From contig NZ_SNYO01000007.1 in assembly GCF_004363095.1 (NCBI RefSeq), positions 62,001 through 126,000 on the forward strand: a stretch of 64,000 nucleotides of DNA, in the 5' to 3' direction. Positions 1 to 9,742 of the stretch are shown here, in pieces. The DNA comes from Actinomycetospora succinea. Its GTDB lineage: Bacteria; Actinomycetota; Actinomycetes; Mycobacteriales; Pseudonocardiaceae. A program made the translations under genes and the position numbers. Each line of letters begins with the position of its first letter. The first letter of the stretch is position 1. The notes beneath the pieces were generated by a model. That model saw nothing but the letters and a program-made list of their open reading frames with translations, had not been told where the DNA came from and did no database searches.

Positions 1-1
1 G

Positions 2-682
2 GTGCAGCGTGCCGAGGCCGAGCTCGCCGGCGCGGCCACCAGGCTGCGGGGTCTCGCCGACGGCATCACCACCTTCACCGCGCTCGCCGGCCCCGACGCC
101 GCGGTCATGGCCCCGCCGCCCGGTACCCCGCTGCCGTGGCGACCGGTCGAGGTCCCGGGTAGCAGCGGCCCGGGCGGCAGTCCCGGCGGCGGCTCCGCCG
201 GCGAGGAAGGCGGAGGGGGAGGCAACGGAGGGGGAGGCAACGCGGGAGGCAACGGCGGGGGAGGCAGCAGCGGTACCCCGACCGGCACCGGTGCGCCGGT
301 CCCGAGCACCGGGACCGTCCCGCCCGGCGAGGTCGGCGACTGGATCCGCGAGGCGATGGCGATCCTCGCGGCCCACGGCGTCCCGCCCGAGAAGATGGAC
401 CCCGCAGCCATCGCGATGATCATCGAGCACGAGTCCGGCGGCGACCCGAACGCCGTGAACACCGTGGATTCCAACGCCGCCAAGGGCACGCCGTCGCAGG
501 GCCTGATGCAGACGATCGGCCCGACGTTCGACGCCCACAAGCTGCCGGGGCACGGCGACATCCGGAACCCGGTCGACAACATCATCGCCGGGGTCCGGTA
601 CGCGGTCGAGCGCTACGGGTCGGTGTCCCAGGTGCCGGGCGTGCTGGCGGAGGCGAAGGGCGAGGCGTACGTCGGCTACTGA
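2..682 (+). CDS. Lytic transglycosylase (SLT domain), 5' end cut by window
   Basis: The C-terminal half is a lytic transglycosylase fold that would cleave peptidoglycan glycan strands. The catalytic Glu lies in an IIEHESGG motif (residues 140-147), followed by the conserved SQGLMQTIGPTF segment (165-176) and an AGVRYAVERYG helix. A Gly/Ser/Asn-rich linker (about 53-92) separates it from an N-terminal helical stretch. The reading frame is open to the window edge, so the apparent GTG at base 2 may not be the true start and a signal peptide or WXG-like N-terminus may lie outside. The stop is 20 bases before the aminotransferase start. Function of the C-terminal domain is confident; full architecture is not visible. 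Confidence 0.8.
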   Translation: MQRAEAELAGAATRLRGLADGITTFTALAGPDAAVMAPPPGTPLPWRPVEVPGSSGPGGSPGGGSAGEEGGGGGNGGGGNAGGNGGGGSSGTPTGTGAPVPSTGTVPPGEVGDWIREAMAILAAHGVPPEKMDPAAIAMIIEHESGGDPNAVNTVDSNAAKGTPSQGLMQTIGPTFDAHKLPGHGDIRNPVDNIIAGVRYAVERYGSVSQVPGVLAEAKGEAYVGY

Positions 683-702
683 GGTCGTGTCAGGGTGATG
701 AG

Positions 703-1893
703 GTGACGACTCTGGCGCGCCTCGGCCCGGCGGTGCGGGCGACGGTCCCCCCGTTCCACGTGATGGACGTCTGGGCGGCGGCGGGCGAGCGGGCGCGGAC
801 GCACGGCGACCTCGTCAACCTCTCCGCGGGCCAGCCCTCGACCCCGGCGCCCGTCGACGTCCGCGCCGCCGCCGCGCGGGCCCTGGACGAGCAGATCCTC
901 GGCTACTCCAGCTCGCTCGGCACCGTCGAGCTCCGCGACGCGATCGCCGCGCACCACCGGACCCGGTACGACGACGACTCCGTGCGCCGCGAGGACGTCG
1001 TCGTCACCACCGGCGGGTCGGGCGGGTTCCTGCTCGCGTTCCTCGCCGCGTTCGACGCCGGCGACACCGTCGTGCTCGCCCGCCCCGGCTACCCCTGCTA
1101 CCGCAACATCCTCGCGGCGCTGGGCTGCGAGGTCGTCGAGCTGCCGTGCGGCGAGGAGACCCGCTTCCAGCCGACCGTCGCGATGCTCGAGGAGCTGGAG
1201 ACCCTGCCGAAGGGCGTCGTCGTGGCGAGCCCGGCCAACCCGACCGGCAGCGTCATCGAGCCCGGCGAGCTGGCGGCGCTCGCCCGCTGGTGCGAGGAGC
1301 ACGGCGTCCAGCTGATCAGCGACGAGATCTACCACGGCATCGAGTACGGCTCCGGGGAATCAGCGCCGCCGACCGCGAGCGCCTGGAGCACCTCGCGCGA
1401 GGCGATCGTCGTGACGTCGTTCTCGAAGTACTGGTCGATGACGGGCTGGCGGCTGGGCTGGCTGCTCGTGCCCGAGCGGCTGCGGCGGGCTGTGGACGTG
1501 ATCGCCGGCAACTTCACCGTCTGCCCGCCCGTGCCCGCGCAGTACGCGGCGCTGAGCGCCTTCACCCCGGCGTCGCTGGCCGAGGCGGACGGGCACGTCG
1601 AGCGCTACGCCCTCAACCGCCGGATCCTGCTCGACGGCCTGCCGCGCCTCGGCCTGACCCGGCTGGCGCCCGCGGACGGCGCCTTCTACGTCTACGCCGA
1701 CGTCGCCGACCTCACCGACGACACCCTCGCGTTCGGGCAGCGGATGCTCGCCGAGACCGGCGTCGCCGTGGCCCCGGGCATCGACTTCGACCCGATCGAC
1801 GGCCACTCCTGGATCCGCCTCTCGTTCGCCGGCGCCACCGCGGACGTGCGCGAGGGCGTCGATCGACTCGGGCGCTGGTTCCCGACGCTCTAG
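703..1893 (+). CDS. Class I/II PLP-dependent aminotransferase
   Basis: A 396-residue fold-type I aminotransferase of the aspartate aminotransferase superfamily. Visible motifs are ANPTG (residues 178-182), SDEIYHG (206-212) and the PLP lysine K242 in SFSKYWSMTGWRLGW, with the substrate carboxylate Arg near the C-terminus (WIRLSF). The GTG start is preceded by GGGTGATGAG. The preferred amino acid cannot be told from sequence. It lies close behind the transglycosylase gene but has no obvious functional link to it. Confidence 0.85.
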   Translation: MTTLARLGPAVRATVPPFHVMDVWAAAGERARTHGDLVNLSAGQPSTPAPVDVRAAAARALDEQILGYSSSLGTVELRDAIAAHHRTRYDDDSVRREDVVVTTGGSGGFLLAFLAAFDAGDTVVLARPGYPCYRNILAALGCEVVELPCGEETRFQPTVAMLEELETLPKGVVVASPANPTGSVIEPGELAALARWCEEHGVQLISDEIYHGIEYGSGESAPPTASAWSTSREAIVVTSFSKYWSMTGWRLGWLLVPERLRRAVDVIAGNFTVCPPVPAQYAALSAFTPASLAEADGHVERYALNRRILLDGLPRLGLTRLAPADGAFYVYADVADLTDDTLAFGQRMLAETGVAVAPGIDFDPIDGHSWIRLSFAGATADVREGVDRLGRWFPTL

Positions 1894-1898
1894 CGGCT

Positions 1899-1904
1899 TA
1901 CTCT
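1899..1904 (+). promoter_or_regulatory. -10 hexamer TACTCT, probable leaderless start of the K+ channel gene
   Basis: TACTCT ends 8 bases before the ATG at 1913, the geometry of actinobacterial leaderless promoters. This favours ATG 1913 over GTG 1907. Confidence 0.45.
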
Positions 1905-1912
1905 CCGTGGCC

Positions 1913-2698
1913 ATGGAACCGGACGACGAGCCGCGGCTGGAGGCCTGGGAGCGCCGTACCGACTACCCGCTGACGGCGCTCGCGGTGCTCTACCTCGGCG
2001 TCTACGCCGTCCAGGTGCTCGCCACCCGGCCGGGCCAGGCGTCGTGGTGGTGGCTCGACGCGGCCCTGTGGGTGGTGTGGGGCGTGTTCGTCGTCGACTA
2101 CGTCGTCCGCATCACGCTCGCGCGGCGCAAGGGCCGGTTCATCCTCCGCCACCCGCTGGACCTGCTCGTGGTCGCGGCGCCGTTCTTCCGGTTCCTGCGC
2201 CTGCTGCGGCTCGTCGCGGCGATCTCGGTGCTCGGGCGGGTGCTGCGCGACGACTTCCGCGGCCGGGTCGGCAGCTACCTGCTCGTCTCGATCTCCCTGC
2301 TGAGCTTCATCGCGGCGCTCGGGGTGTTCGAGGCGGAGCGCGACGCCCCGGACGCGACGATCCTGACCTTCGGCGACGCCCTGTGGTGGGTGCTGACGAC
2401 GATCACGACCGTCGGTTACGGCGACCTCTCCCCGGTGACGACCGAGGGCCGGCTCGTCGCGGCCGGGCTGATGCTCGCGGGGATCGCGGTCCTCGGCACG
2501 GTGACCGCCGCGATCGCCACGTGGTTCCTCGAGCAGGTCGGCGCCCGCGACGCGTCCGAGGCCGTGGCGGCGCCGCCCCGCGCCGACCCGGCGGACCTGC
2601 GGCACGCGGAGCTCCTCGCCGAGCTGCGCGACCTGCGCCGGCGCCTCGACCACCTCGAGTCCGCGCCCGACCGCCCGGCCGAGTCCGCCCCTAGCTGA
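1913..2698 (+). CDS. Voltage-gated-type potassium channel
   Basis: A membrane K+ channel of the six-helix Kv/Ion_trans type, 261 residues from this ATG. Hydrophobic segments S1-S3 are followed by an S4-like stretch with regularly spaced Arg (FFRFLRLLRLVAAI), S5, a pore helix with the selectivity filter TTVGYGD (about residues 165-171), and S6. A soluble C-terminal tail of about 55 residues ends in a charged helix (RDLRRRLDHLES). GTG 1907 is an in-frame alternative start two codons upstream, but a TACTCT -10 box 8 bases before ATG 1913 supports the later start. It converges on the threonine aldolase gene. Confidence 0.85.
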   Translation: MEPDDEPRLEAWERRTDYPLTALAVLYLGVYAVQVLATRPGQASWWWLDAALWVVWGVFVVDYVVRITLARRKGRFILRHPLDLLVVAAPFFRFLRLLRLVAAISVLGRVLRDDFRGRVGSYLLVSISLLSFIAALGVFEAERDAPDATILTFGDALWWVLTTITTVGYGDLSPVTTEGRLVAAGLMLAGIAVLGTVTAAIATWFLEQVGARDASEAVAAPPRADPADLRHAELLAELRDLRRRLDHLESAPDRPAESAPS

Positions 2699-2748
2699 CG
2701 CCTCGGCGTGTCGCCACACCGAGGATGTGGCGATCCTGGCTTCTGACG

Positions 2749-2769
2749 CCAGCGATGCCGCATCGCTGG
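2749..2769. terminator. Hairpin between convergent genes
   Basis: A perfect 9-bp stem with a 3-base loop lies in the 91-bp gap between the convergent K+ channel and threonine aldolase genes. A second 8-bp inverted repeat (2711-2718 with 2726-2733) lies just upstream. No U-tract is present, as is common in high-GC actinobacteria. Confidence 0.5.
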
Positions 2770-2789
2770 TACTCCCCCCGGGCCTCGAC

Positions 2790-3830
2790 TCAGGCGGGGG
2801 CCGGGACGGCTGCGGCGCGGTCGAGCACCGTCGCGATCATGGTGTCGTCGACGTCGCGGTGGGTCACGAAGCGCACGCCGGGGCCGAAGGGCACCGCGCG
2901 GACGCCGACGTCGAGCAGCGACGCCACCAGCGGCGCCGGGGAGGACGTCGGGACGAGGACGATGTTCGTGTCCGGGGCGATCACCGGCCAGCCGAGCTCC
3001 TGCAGACCGGACGCCAGGCGGGCGGCGCGGGCGTGGTCGCCGGCGAGGTCGCCGGCCTGGTCGAGCGCCACGAGCCCTGCCGCACCGACCACGCCGCCCT
3101 GGCGGATGCCGCCGCCGAGCATCTTGCGCAGCCGCCAGGCCGCGTCGACGAACGCCGCCGACCCGGCGACCACGGAGCCCATCGGCGCGCCGAGGCCCTT
3201 GGACAGGCAGACGCTGACGGTGTCGACGCCCGCGGTCAGCGCCGAGACGGGGACCTCGAGGGCCGTCGCGGCGTGCCAGATCCGCGCGCCGTCGAGGTGC
3301 ACGGCGAGCCCCGCGTCACGGGCCGCCGCCACGAGCGCCGCGTGCTCGTCGACCGGGGTCACCGCCCCGCCGGCCCCGTTGTGCGTGTTCTCGAGGCACA
3401 GCAGCGACGTGCGCAGCCCGAAGTACGGCCCCTGGGTGCCCGCCGCCGCGAGCACCGCGCCGGGCGACGGCCGGCCCGGGCCGGCGTCGTGTGCGAGCGG
3501 CGTCGGCAGCCCGCCGGCGAGCCAGGCCGAGGTGCCGAGCTCCGCCTCGATCACGTGGGCGCCGACCGGCGCGAGGAACCTGTCACCGCGTGTCAGGTGG
3601 TGCATCAGGGCGATCGTGTTCGCCATGCACCCGGTCGGCGTCCACAGCGCCGCCTCGACCCCGAGCAGGTCGGCGACGCGGGCCTGCAGCTTCGCGAGGG
3701 TGGGGTCGCCGTCGAGGACGTCGTCACCGACGTCGGCGCCGGCCATCGCCTCGCGCATCGCGGGCGAGGGCCGGGTGACGGTGTCGGAGCGCAGGTCGAT
3801 GCTGCGCAGGTGAGTGTTCTGGGTCGTCAT
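2790..3830 (-). CDS. ltaE: Low-specificity L-threonine aldolase
   Basis: A fold-type I PLP enzyme that splits threonine or allo-threonine into glycine and acetaldehyde. It has the N-terminal [18 protein letters not shown] signature, a TPTGCMAN loop, HLDGARIW, and the PLP lysine in [16 protein letters not shown] chose ATG 3830 (346 aa) because homology starts there; the frame remains open five codons further upstream. The start codon sits exactly at the centre of a perfect 38-bp palindrome (3811-3848), so an mRNA starting upstream would bury it in a hairpin. Confidence 0.88.
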   Translation of the reverse strand: MTTQNTHLRSIDLRSDTVTRPSPAMREAMAGADVGDDVLDGDPTLAKLQARVADLLGVEAALWTPTGCMANTIALMHHLTRGDRFLAPVGAHVIEAELGTSAWLAGGLPTPLAHDAGPGRPSPGAVLAAAGTQGPYFGLRTSLLCLENTHNGAGGAVTPVDEHAALVAAARDAGLAVHLDGARIWHAATALEVPVSALTAGVDTVSVCLSKGLGAPMGSVVAGSAAFVDAAWRLRKMLGGGIRQGGVVGAAGLVALDQAGDLAGDHARAARLASGLQELGWPVIAPDTNIVLVPTSSPAPLVASLLDVGVRAVPFGPGVRFVTHRDVDDTMIATVLDRAAAVPAPA

Positions 3831-3848
3831 GACGACCCAGAACACTCA
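3811..3848. repeat. 38-bp perfect palindrome, copy 1 of an interspersed repeat
   Basis: Bases 3811-3848 equal their own reverse complement. The layout is GTGAGTG-N3-TGGGTCG...CGACCCA-N3-CACTCAC and it is shared with 10449-10494, including flanks (GCGCA before; TGGCG-A-GCC after). The variable positions differ in a mostly pairing-preserving way between copies. Confidence 0.8.
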
Positions 3849-3861
3849 CATGGCGGAGCCA

Positions 3862-4299
3862 TCATCGCGGCAGCTTCACCACCGAGACGAAGAAGTCGTC
3901 GATCTGCCGGATGACGTCGATGAACCGCTCGAAGTCGACGGGCTTGGCGACGTAGGCGTTGGCGTGGAGGTTGTAGCTGCGCAGGATGTCCTCCTCGGCC
4001 TGCGAGGTGGTCAGCACGACGATCGGGATACTGCGCAGCGACTCGTCGTTCTTGACCTCCTCCAGCACCTCGCGCCCGTCCTTCCGGGGCAGGTTGAGGT
4101 CGAGCAGGATCAGCCCGGGCCGCGGCGCGTCGGGGAACTCGCCCTCGCGGCGCAGGAACGACAGCGCCTCGACGCCGTCGGACACCACGTGCAGCTGGTT
4201 GCGCAGCTTGTGGTGCTCGAACGCCTCCTGGGTCATGAGGACGTCGCCGGCGTCGTCCTCGACGAGCAGGACGTCGATCTCGGTCAGCGGCTCGGTCAC
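3862..4299 (-). CDS. Single-domain response regulator (Rcp1 type)
   Basis: A stand-alone receiver of 145 residues. The acidic pocket is in LLVEDDAGD (11-19), the phosphoacceptor is D67 in [13 protein letters not shown], Thr is in VVLTTS, and K119 is in YVAKP. No output domain follows. Its GTG start overlaps the histidine kinase stop by four bases (GTGA), so the two are translationally coupled. It resembles cyanobacterial Rcp1-like partners of bacteriophytochrome-type kinases, which also carry the long insert before the phospho-Asp loop. The partner is inferred to be the kinase encoded immediately upstream. Confidence 0.9.
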   Translation of the reverse strand: MTEPLTEIDVLLVEDDAGDVLMTQEAFEHHKLRNQLHVVSDGVEALSFLRREGEFPDAPRPGLILLDLNLPRKDGREVLEEVKNDESLRSIPIVVLTTSQAEEDILRSYNLHANAYVAKPVDFERFIDVIRQIDDFFVSVVKLPR

Positions 4300-5948
4300 G
4301 GGGCGGCCTCCAGGGCGGATCCGGCGGGCTCGACGGTGGGCGCGCTCTCCGGCAGGGCGGGGAGGGCGATGACGAAGGTGGTGCCGGGCGGCGGGTGCGC
4401 TTCCAGCCACATGGCGCCGCCGTGGTGCTCGACGATCTTGCGACACATCGCCAGCCCGATCCCGGTCCCGGGATAGGCGTTGCGGGCGTGCAGCCGCTGG
4501 AAGATGACGAAGATCCGCTCGGCGTACTCCGGGTCGATCCCGATCCCGTTGTCGCTGAACCGCAGGAGCCAGCGGTCGGCGTCCGGCTCGCGCTCGGCGT
4601 CCACCCGCAGCCGCGGCGGCTCGTCGCCGCGGAACTTCAGCGAGTTGCCCAGCAGGTTCTGGAACACGGTGGTGAGCAGGGCCGGCGCGCCGGACACGCG
4701 GGGCAGGTCGCCGTGCTCGACGGTGCCGCCCGCCTCCTCCAGCGCGCCCGCCACGTTCTCGACGGCGCGGTCGACCAGGCGGTTGAGGTCGACCTCCTCC
4801 ATCGGGTCGCCCTGGCGCCCCACCCGGGAGAAGGCGAGCAGGTCGTTGATCAGCACCTGCATGCGCTTGGCGCCGTCGGAGGCGAACTCGATGTACTGGT
4901 CGGCGCGCTCGTCGAGCTGGCCCGCGTAGCGGCGCTGCAGGAGCTGGCAGAAGCTCGCGACCTTGCGCAGCGGCTCCTGGAGGTCGTGCGACGCGACGTA
5001 GGCGAACTGCTCGAGGTCGGAGTTGGACCGGGCGAGCTCGTGGCTGCGGGCGTCGAGCTCCGCGCGGGCCCGCTCGGTGTCCGCGAGCTCGCGGACGATG
5101 AGCACGCGCATGGCCTCGACGTCCTCGCCCAGCTCGCTGATCTCGCGCGGCCCGGCGGCGGTGACGTGGTGGTCGAGGTCGCCGTCGACCACCTCCCGCA
5201 CCTCGCCCGCGAGGCGGCGGGTGGGCACCACGACGACGCGGCGCAGCCACAGCAGCAGGCCCGCGATGCCCAGCGCCAGGCCGAGCATCGTGACGACGCC
5301 GATGACCGCGAGCGTGGTCGCCGCCCGGCCGAGGGCGTCGCGGGCCTCGTCGCGCAGCGCGAGCAGGCGGTCCCGCTGGGCGTCGACCGCCGCGCGGACC
5401 TCGTCGAAGGCGGCCTTGCCGGCCTCCGGGGGCAGGCCCGGCGCCCCGCGGCCGACGGCCTCGACGGTGGGGTCGGCGTAGACCGCCCGCCAGCGGGTGG
5501 TCGCCGCCTCGACGGCCGCGAGGTCGCCGAGGGCCTCGGGCTGGTTCGCCTCGAGGGCCCGGATCGCGGGGATCAGGCGCGCCTCCTCGGCGCGCCCCTG
5601 CTCGTAGGGCAGGAGGAAGTCCGGGCTCCGGGCCAGGGCGTAGCCCCGGACGCCGGTCTCCTGGTTGACCGTGGCCGCGTCGAGCTGCTGGGTGGCGACG
5701 AGCGCGGGGCCGATCTCGTCGACGAGCTCGACGCGCCGGTCGCCGAGCACCGAGAGCCCGATCGCCCCGATGACCGCGGCGAGCACCAGGAGGACCGCCA
5801 CGACCGACCCGGTGACGACGAGGATCCGGGCCAGCGACCAGCGGCCCAGGCCCTCCCGCACCCGGCGTCGCGGGCGCGCGGCCGTCGACGGGGGAGCGTC
5901 GCCGGCGTCCGGCGCCCGCTCGTCGGCCCCGATCGTCGGCGCGCTCAC
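4296..5948 (-). CDS. CHASE3/HAMP sensor histidine kinase
   Basis: A 550-residue membrane sensor kinase. TM1 spans about 42-68 and TM2 about 211-235. The extracytoplasmic region between them carries the CHASE3-like [18 protein letters not shown] segment. HAMP follows, then HisKA with H321 in [15 protein letters not shown], then HATPase with [19 protein letters not shown] and [18 protein letters not shown]. The kinase core is of the phytochrome-like subclass that signals to single-domain regulators. GTG 5948 overlaps the upstream phosphatase stop, and its own stop overlaps the response regulator start, making a three-gene operon. The signal it senses is unknown. Confidence 0.9.
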   Translation of the reverse strand: MSAPTIGADERAPDAGDAPPSTAARPRRRVREGLGRWSLARILVVTGSVVAVLLVLAAVIGAIGLSVLGDRRVELVDEIGPALVATQQLDAATVNQETGVRGYALARSPDFLLPYEQGRAEEARLIPAIRALEANQPEALGDLAAVEAATTRWRAVYADPTVEAVGRGAPGLPPEAGKAAFDEVRAAVDAQRDRLLALRDEARDALGRAATTLAVIGVVTMLGLALGIAGLLLWLRRVVVVPTRRLAGEVREVVDGDLDHHVTAAGPREISELGEDVEAMRVLIVRELADTERARAELDARSHELARSNSDLEQFAYVASHDLQEPLRKVASFCQLLQRRYAGQLDERADQYIEFASDGAKRMQVLINDLLAFSRVGRQGDPMEEVDLNRLVDRAVENVAGALEEAGGTVEHGDLPRVSGAPALLTTVFQNLLGNSLKFRGDEPPRLRVDAEREPDADRWLLRFSDNGIGIDPEYAERIFVIFQRLHARNAYPGTGIGLAMCRKIVEHHGGAMWLEAHPPPGTTFVIALPALPESAPTVEPAGSALEAAP

Positions 5949-7141
5949 CGGTCGGACACCAGCAGCACGGCGGCCACGTCGTCGGTCTGCGCCGTCGACA
6001 GCGACCGCACCCGTTCCATCACGGTGTCCAGCATCGCCCCGGGGTCGTCGCGCCACGGAGGAGGGCTCGCGGTCACCTCGCAGAGGAGCTCGTGGAGCCC
6101 GTCGGTCCACAGGACGTCGCCGGACTCCTGGCGGCCCTCGATCAGCCCGTCGGTGTAGAGCATCAGCGCCCACTTGGGCGGGAGCTCGATCTCCAGCGGC
6201 GGCCAGCTGCGGTCGTTGCCGGCGCCGATGCCCAGCGGCAGGCCCAGGCGGTCGTTGGGCAGGAGCCGGGTGTCGTCGCCCTCGCCGACGAGCGCGGGCG
6301 GCGGGTGGCCGGCCAGGCGCAGCGTCAGCCGGGAGCGGGTGGCGTCGACGGTGACGGCGGCCAGCGTGGTGAACAGCGTCGGGTGGTTGCGCTCGCTGAC
6401 CAGCAGCGCGTGCATCGTCGGCAGGACGCGCTCCGGGTCGATGCCCGAGAGCACGAGCGTGCGCCACGCGATGCGCAGGCTGACCCCGAGCGCGGCCTCG
6501 TCGGGCCCGTGCCCGCAGACGTCGCCCACCACGGCGTGCAGGCGGCCGTCGGAGCTCTCGACGACGTCGTAGAAGTCGCCGCCGAGCAGCGTCTGCTCGG
6601 AGCCCGGTTCGTAGCGGGCGAGGATCTGCATCGACGGGTCGTCGAGCAGCGGCGTGGGGAGCAGGCCGCGCTCGAGGCGGGCGTTCTCGTCGGCGCGGAG
6701 CTTGGCGTCGCGCAGCGCCCGGCGTACCGAGTCGCTGCGCCGGCGCTCGACGGCGTAGCGCACCGCGCGGGCCAGCGCGGGCCCGTCGACCGCGTCCTTG
6801 ACGAGGTAGTCCTGCGCGCCGACCCCCACCGCGTCGGCACCGAGCGACTCGTCGCGTCGCCCGGTGAGCACGAGCACCGCCGGCCCGTCGAGATGCAGCA
6901 GCCGGCGCAGGCCGTCGAAACCCTCGGCGTCGGGCAGCGCGAGGTCCAGCAGCACGCAGTCGAGGGCGTCGACGTCGCCGTCGAGCAGTGCCTCGGCCTC
7001 GGCCAGCGAGGTGGCGCGCGCGAGGTCGACGGTGAGGTCGGCGTCGGCGAAGTGCTCGGTGACGAGGACGGCGTCGGCGTCGTCGTCCTCGACGAGCAGG
7101 ACGCGCAGGGGCGCGGACGAGTCGGTCTCCACCGGATCCAT
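5945..7141 (-). CDS. Receiver-SpoIIE (PP2C) serine phosphatase
   Basis: A 398-residue response regulator with a phosphatase output. The receiver (about 12-133) has D66 in [12 protein letters not shown] and K115 in YLVKD. The SpoIIE/PPM domain has GGDFYD (187-192), GDVCGHG (206-212) and a YTDGLIE motif near 345. Such proteins typically dephosphorylate anti-anti-sigma factors in partner-switching pathways. ATG 7141 follows a purine-rich GGGAGAGGGGGG Shine-Dalgarno. It is the first gene of the phosphatase-kinase-regulator operon. No STAS or anti-sigma gene is adjacent, so its substrate must be encoded elsewhere. Confidence 0.9.
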   Translation of the reverse strand: MDPVETDSSAPLRVLLVEDDDADAVLVTEHFADADLTVDLARATSLAEAEALLDGDVDALDCVLLDLALPDAEGFDGLRRLLHLDGPAVLVLTGRRDESLGADAVGVGAQDYLVKDAVDGPALARAVRYAVERRRSDSVRRALRDAKLRADENARLERGLLPTPLLDDPSMQILARYEPGSEQTLLGGDFYDVVESSDGRLHAVVGDVCGHGPDEAALGVSLRIAWRTLVLSGIDPERVLPTMHALLVSERNHPTLFTTLAAVTVDATRSRLTLRLAGHPPPALVGEGDDTRLLPNDRLGLPLGIGAGNDRSWPPLEIELPPKWALMLYTDGLIEGRQESGDVLWTDGLHELLCEVTASPPPWRDDPGAMLDTVMERVRSLSTAQTDDVAAVLLVSDR

Positions 7142-7246
7142 CCGCCCCCCTCTCCCTGCTCCCGACCTACTCACGGGCCTCTCGACCGTAGTCGGCACCG
7201 ATGCCCGGACCGGGTGCGGCCGACGGTGCGTGCGCCGACCGGCCCG

Positions 7247-7252
7247 TAGGCT
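7247..7252 (+). promoter_or_regulatory. -10 hexamer TAGGCT 7 bases before purB GTG
   Basis: TANNNT hexamer, 7-base gap, then GTG; no Shine-Dalgarno is visible. This fits a leaderless purB mRNA. Confidence 0.5.
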
Positions 7253-7259
7253 CGGCCGA

Positions 7260-8690
7260 GTGAGTGGTCCGATGGTCCCGAACGTGCTCGCCGCGCGGTA
7301 CGCCTCCCCGGAGCTGACCGGTCTGTGGTCGCCCGAGCGCAAGATCGTCCTCGAGCGCGAGCTGTGGATCGCGGTGCTCACCGCCCAGCGCGAGCTCGGG
7401 GTCGACGTGCCCGACGGCGTGCTCGAGGACTACCGCGCCGTGGTCGACCGCGTCGACCTCGCGTCCATCGCGGAGCGCGAGCGGGTGACCCGCCACGACG
7501 TGAAGGCGCGCATCGAGGAGTTCGACGCGCTCGCCGGCCACCAGCACGCCCACAAGGGCATGACCAGCCGCGACCTCACCGAGAACGTCGAGCAGCTGCA
7601 GATCCGCGACTCCCTGCACCTCGTCGCCGACAAGACCGTCGCCGTGCTCGCCCGCCTGGCCCGCCGCGCCGGGGAGAACGCCGAGCTCGTCATGGCCGGG
7701 CGCAGCCACAACGTCGCCGCGCAGGCCACCACGCTGGGCAAGCGCTTCGCGAGCGCCGCCGACGAGACGCTCGTGGCGTACCGGCGCGTGACGGAGCTGA
7801 TCGAGCGCTACCCGCTGCGCGGGATCAAGGGCCCGGTCGGCACGGCCCAGGACATGCTCGGCCTGCTCGGCGGCTCGTCGGAGAAGCTGGCGGAGCTGGA
7901 GCGCCGCGTCGCCGGGCACCTGGGGTTCACCGAGGTCCTCACCAGCGTCGGGCAGGTCTACCCGCGCTCGCTCGACCAGGACGTGCTCACCGCGCTGGTC
8001 CAGCTCGCGGCCGGCCCGTCCTCGCTGGCGACGACGATCCGGCTCATGGCGGGCCAGGAGCTCGTCACCGAGGGCTTCCGCCCGGGCCAGGTGGGTTCGT
8101 CGGCGATGCCGCACAAGATGAACACCCGCTCGTGCGAGCGCGTCAACGGGCTCGCGGTGGTGCTGCGCGGCAACGCGGCCATGGTCGGCGAGCTCGCGGG
8201 CGCGCAGTGGAACGAGGGCGACGTGTCCGACTCGGTCGTGCGCCGCGTCGCCCTGCCCGACGCGTTCTTCGCGATCGACGGGCTGCTCGAGACGATCCTG
8301 ACCGTCCTCGACGAGTTCGGCGCGTACCCGGCCGTGATCGCCCGCGAGCTCGACCGCTACCTGCCGTTCCTCGCGACCACCGCGGTGCTCATGGCCGCGG
8401 TGCGCGCCGGGGTCGGCCGCGAGACCGGGCACGAGATCATCTCCGAGCACGCCCGCGCGGTGGCCCTGGACATGCGCGAGAAGGGCGCCGAGGGCAACGA
8501 CCTGCTCGCCCGGCTCGGCGCCGACGCCCGCCTCGGGCTCTCGTCCGCCGACCTCGACACGGCCGTCGGCGACCCCCGCGCCTTCGTCGGCGCCGCCGAG
8601 GCGCAGGTCGCGGAGATCGTCCGCCGGGTCGACGCGATCGTCGCCGATCACCCGGACGCGGCGGCGTACGCGCCGGCGCCCATCCTCTAA
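7260..8690 (+). CDS. purB: Adenylosuccinate lyase
   Basis: A fumarase/aspartase-superfamily lyase acting twice in purine synthesis, on SAICAR and on adenylosuccinate. At 476 residues it has the usual length. The superfamily signature GSSAMPHKMN is at about residues 279-288, with TSRDLTENVEQLQIRDSL and AGRSHNVAAQATT upstream. GTG 7260 was chosen because TAGGCT lies 7 bases upstream; ATG 7272 is an alternative four codons later. It is the first gene of the purine cluster and is followed 67 bases later by purC. Confidence 0.95.
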   Translation: MSGPMVPNVLAARYASPELTGLWSPERKIVLERELWIAVLTAQRELGVDVPDGVLEDYRAVVDRVDLASIAERERVTRHDVKARIEEFDALAGHQHAHKGMTSRDLTENVEQLQIRDSLHLVADKTVAVLARLARRAGENAELVMAGRSHNVAAQATTLGKRFASAADETLVAYRRVTELIERYPLRGIKGPVGTAQDMLGLLGGSSEKLAELERRVAGHLGFTEVLTSVGQVYPRSLDQDVLTALVQLAAGPSSLATTIRLMAGQELVTEGFRPGQVGSSAMPHKMNTRSCERVNGLAVVLRGNAAMVGELAGAQWNEGDVSDSVVRRVALPDAFFAIDGLLETILTVLDEFGAYPAVIARELDRYLPFLATTAVLMAAVRAGVGRETGHEIISEHARAVALDMREKGAEGNDLLARLGADARLGLSSADLDTAVGDPRAFVGAAEAQVAEIVRRVDAIVADHPDAAAYAPAPIL

Positions 8691-8743
8691 GAGGGTCGAG
8701 CTCCGCTCCCCCATCGGCGTGCTCCCCTGATCTCTGTCTCCCG

Positions 8744-8749
8744 TAACCT
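8744..8749 (+). promoter_or_regulatory. -10 hexamer TAACCT 8 bases before purC GTG
   Basis: The TANNNT-to-GTG spacing of 8 bases suggests a separate leaderless promoter for purC. Confidence 0.5.
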
Positions 8750-8757
8750 CCGCGCCC

Positions 8758-9657
8758 GTGGTCTCGCTGAGCTCGTACCCGCACCTGGCCTCCGGCAAGG
8801 TCCGGGACCTCTACGAGGTCGACGACGATACGCTGCTGCTCGTCGCGTCCGACCGGATCTCGGCGTTCGACCACGTCCTGTCCACGCCGATCCCGGACAA
8901 GGGCCGCGTGCTGACGGCGATGAGCGTGTTCTGGTTCGAGCTCCTCGGCGGGGCCGACATCGCCTCGCCGCCGGTGGCCCACCACCTGGTCGCCGCACGC
9001 GACGAGCGCATCCCCGAGGAGGTCCGCGGGCGCGCGCTGCTCGTGCGCCGCCTCGAGATGATCCCGGTGGAGTGCGTCGCCCGCGGCTACCTCGCGGGCT
9101 CGGGCACGGTCGACTACCGCCGCGACGGCGCGGTGTGCGGCGTCCCGCTGCCCGACGGGCTCACCGAGGCGAGCATGCTCCCGTCGCCGATCTTCACGCC
9201 GGCGACGAAGGCCGCGATGGGCGAGCACGACGAGAACGTCGACTTCGAGACGGTCGCGGCGCAGGTCGGGCGCGAGCTCGCCGGCACCCTGCGCGACCAG
9301 ACCCTCGCGATCTACGCGCGCGGCGCGGCGTACGCGGCGTCGCGGGGCCTGATCCTCGCCGACACGAAGCTCGAGTTCGGGCTCTCGCCGGACGGCACGC
9401 TGGTGCTCGGCGACGAGGTGCTCACGCCGGACTCGTCGCGCTTCTGGCCCGCCGAGGGCTACGCCCCGGGCGCGGTGCAGCCGAGCTTCGACAAGCAGTA
9501 CGTCCGCGAGTGGCTCACCTCGCCCGCGTCCGGGTGGGACCGTCACTCCGGCGAGGCGCCGCCGCCCCTGCCCGACGACGTGATCATGGCCACCCGCGAG
9601 CGCTACATCGAGGCCTACACGCGCCTCACCGGCCGCGAGTGGCCCCCCGCCGTCTGA
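8758..9657 (+). CDS. purC: SAICAR synthetase
   Basis: Phosphoribosylaminoimidazole-succinocarboxamide synthase joins CAIR and aspartate using ATP. The 299-residue protein shows [24 protein letters not shown], the [14 protein letters not shown] motif, and LADTKLEFG near the centre. This is the longer actinobacterial/yeast-like form. The GTG start has TAACCT 8 bases upstream and no good Shine-Dalgarno. Confidence 0.95.
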   Translation: MVSLSSYPHLASGKVRDLYEVDDDTLLLVASDRISAFDHVLSTPIPDKGRVLTAMSVFWFELLGGADIASPPVAHHLVAARDERIPEEVRGRALLVRRLEMIPVECVARGYLAGSGTVDYRRDGAVCGVPLPDGLTEASMLPSPIFTPATKAAMGEHDENVDFETVAAQVGRELAGTLRDQTLAIYARGAAYAASRGLILADTKLEFGLSPDGTLVLGDEVLTPDSSRFWPAEGYAPGAVQPSFDKQYVREWLTSPASGWDRHSGEAPPPLPDDVIMATRERYIEAYTRLTGREWPPAV

Positions 9658-9742
9658 GGCGTGCGCTGGGCGTTCGGCCGTCGCCGACCCGAGCCGCCGT
9701 GTTCACCCCCCGGACGCACGGGCGGCATCTCCGGCTGGCCTC

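Noticed and set aside
165-290. Possible tandem repeat array in the first gene
   Set aside because: It is an in-frame Gly/Ser/Asn linker of low complexity, not a separate repeat element.
676-1335. 219-codon open frame opposite the aminotransferase
   Set aside because: Antisense shadow of a clearly coding gene; composition is Arg/Asp/Gly-rich with no homology pattern.
4296-6467. Histidine kinase starting at 6467 (723 residues)
   Set aside because: Residues before GTG 5948 are an antiphase reading of the SpoIIE gene; the GTGA overlap with that gene's stop marks the true start.
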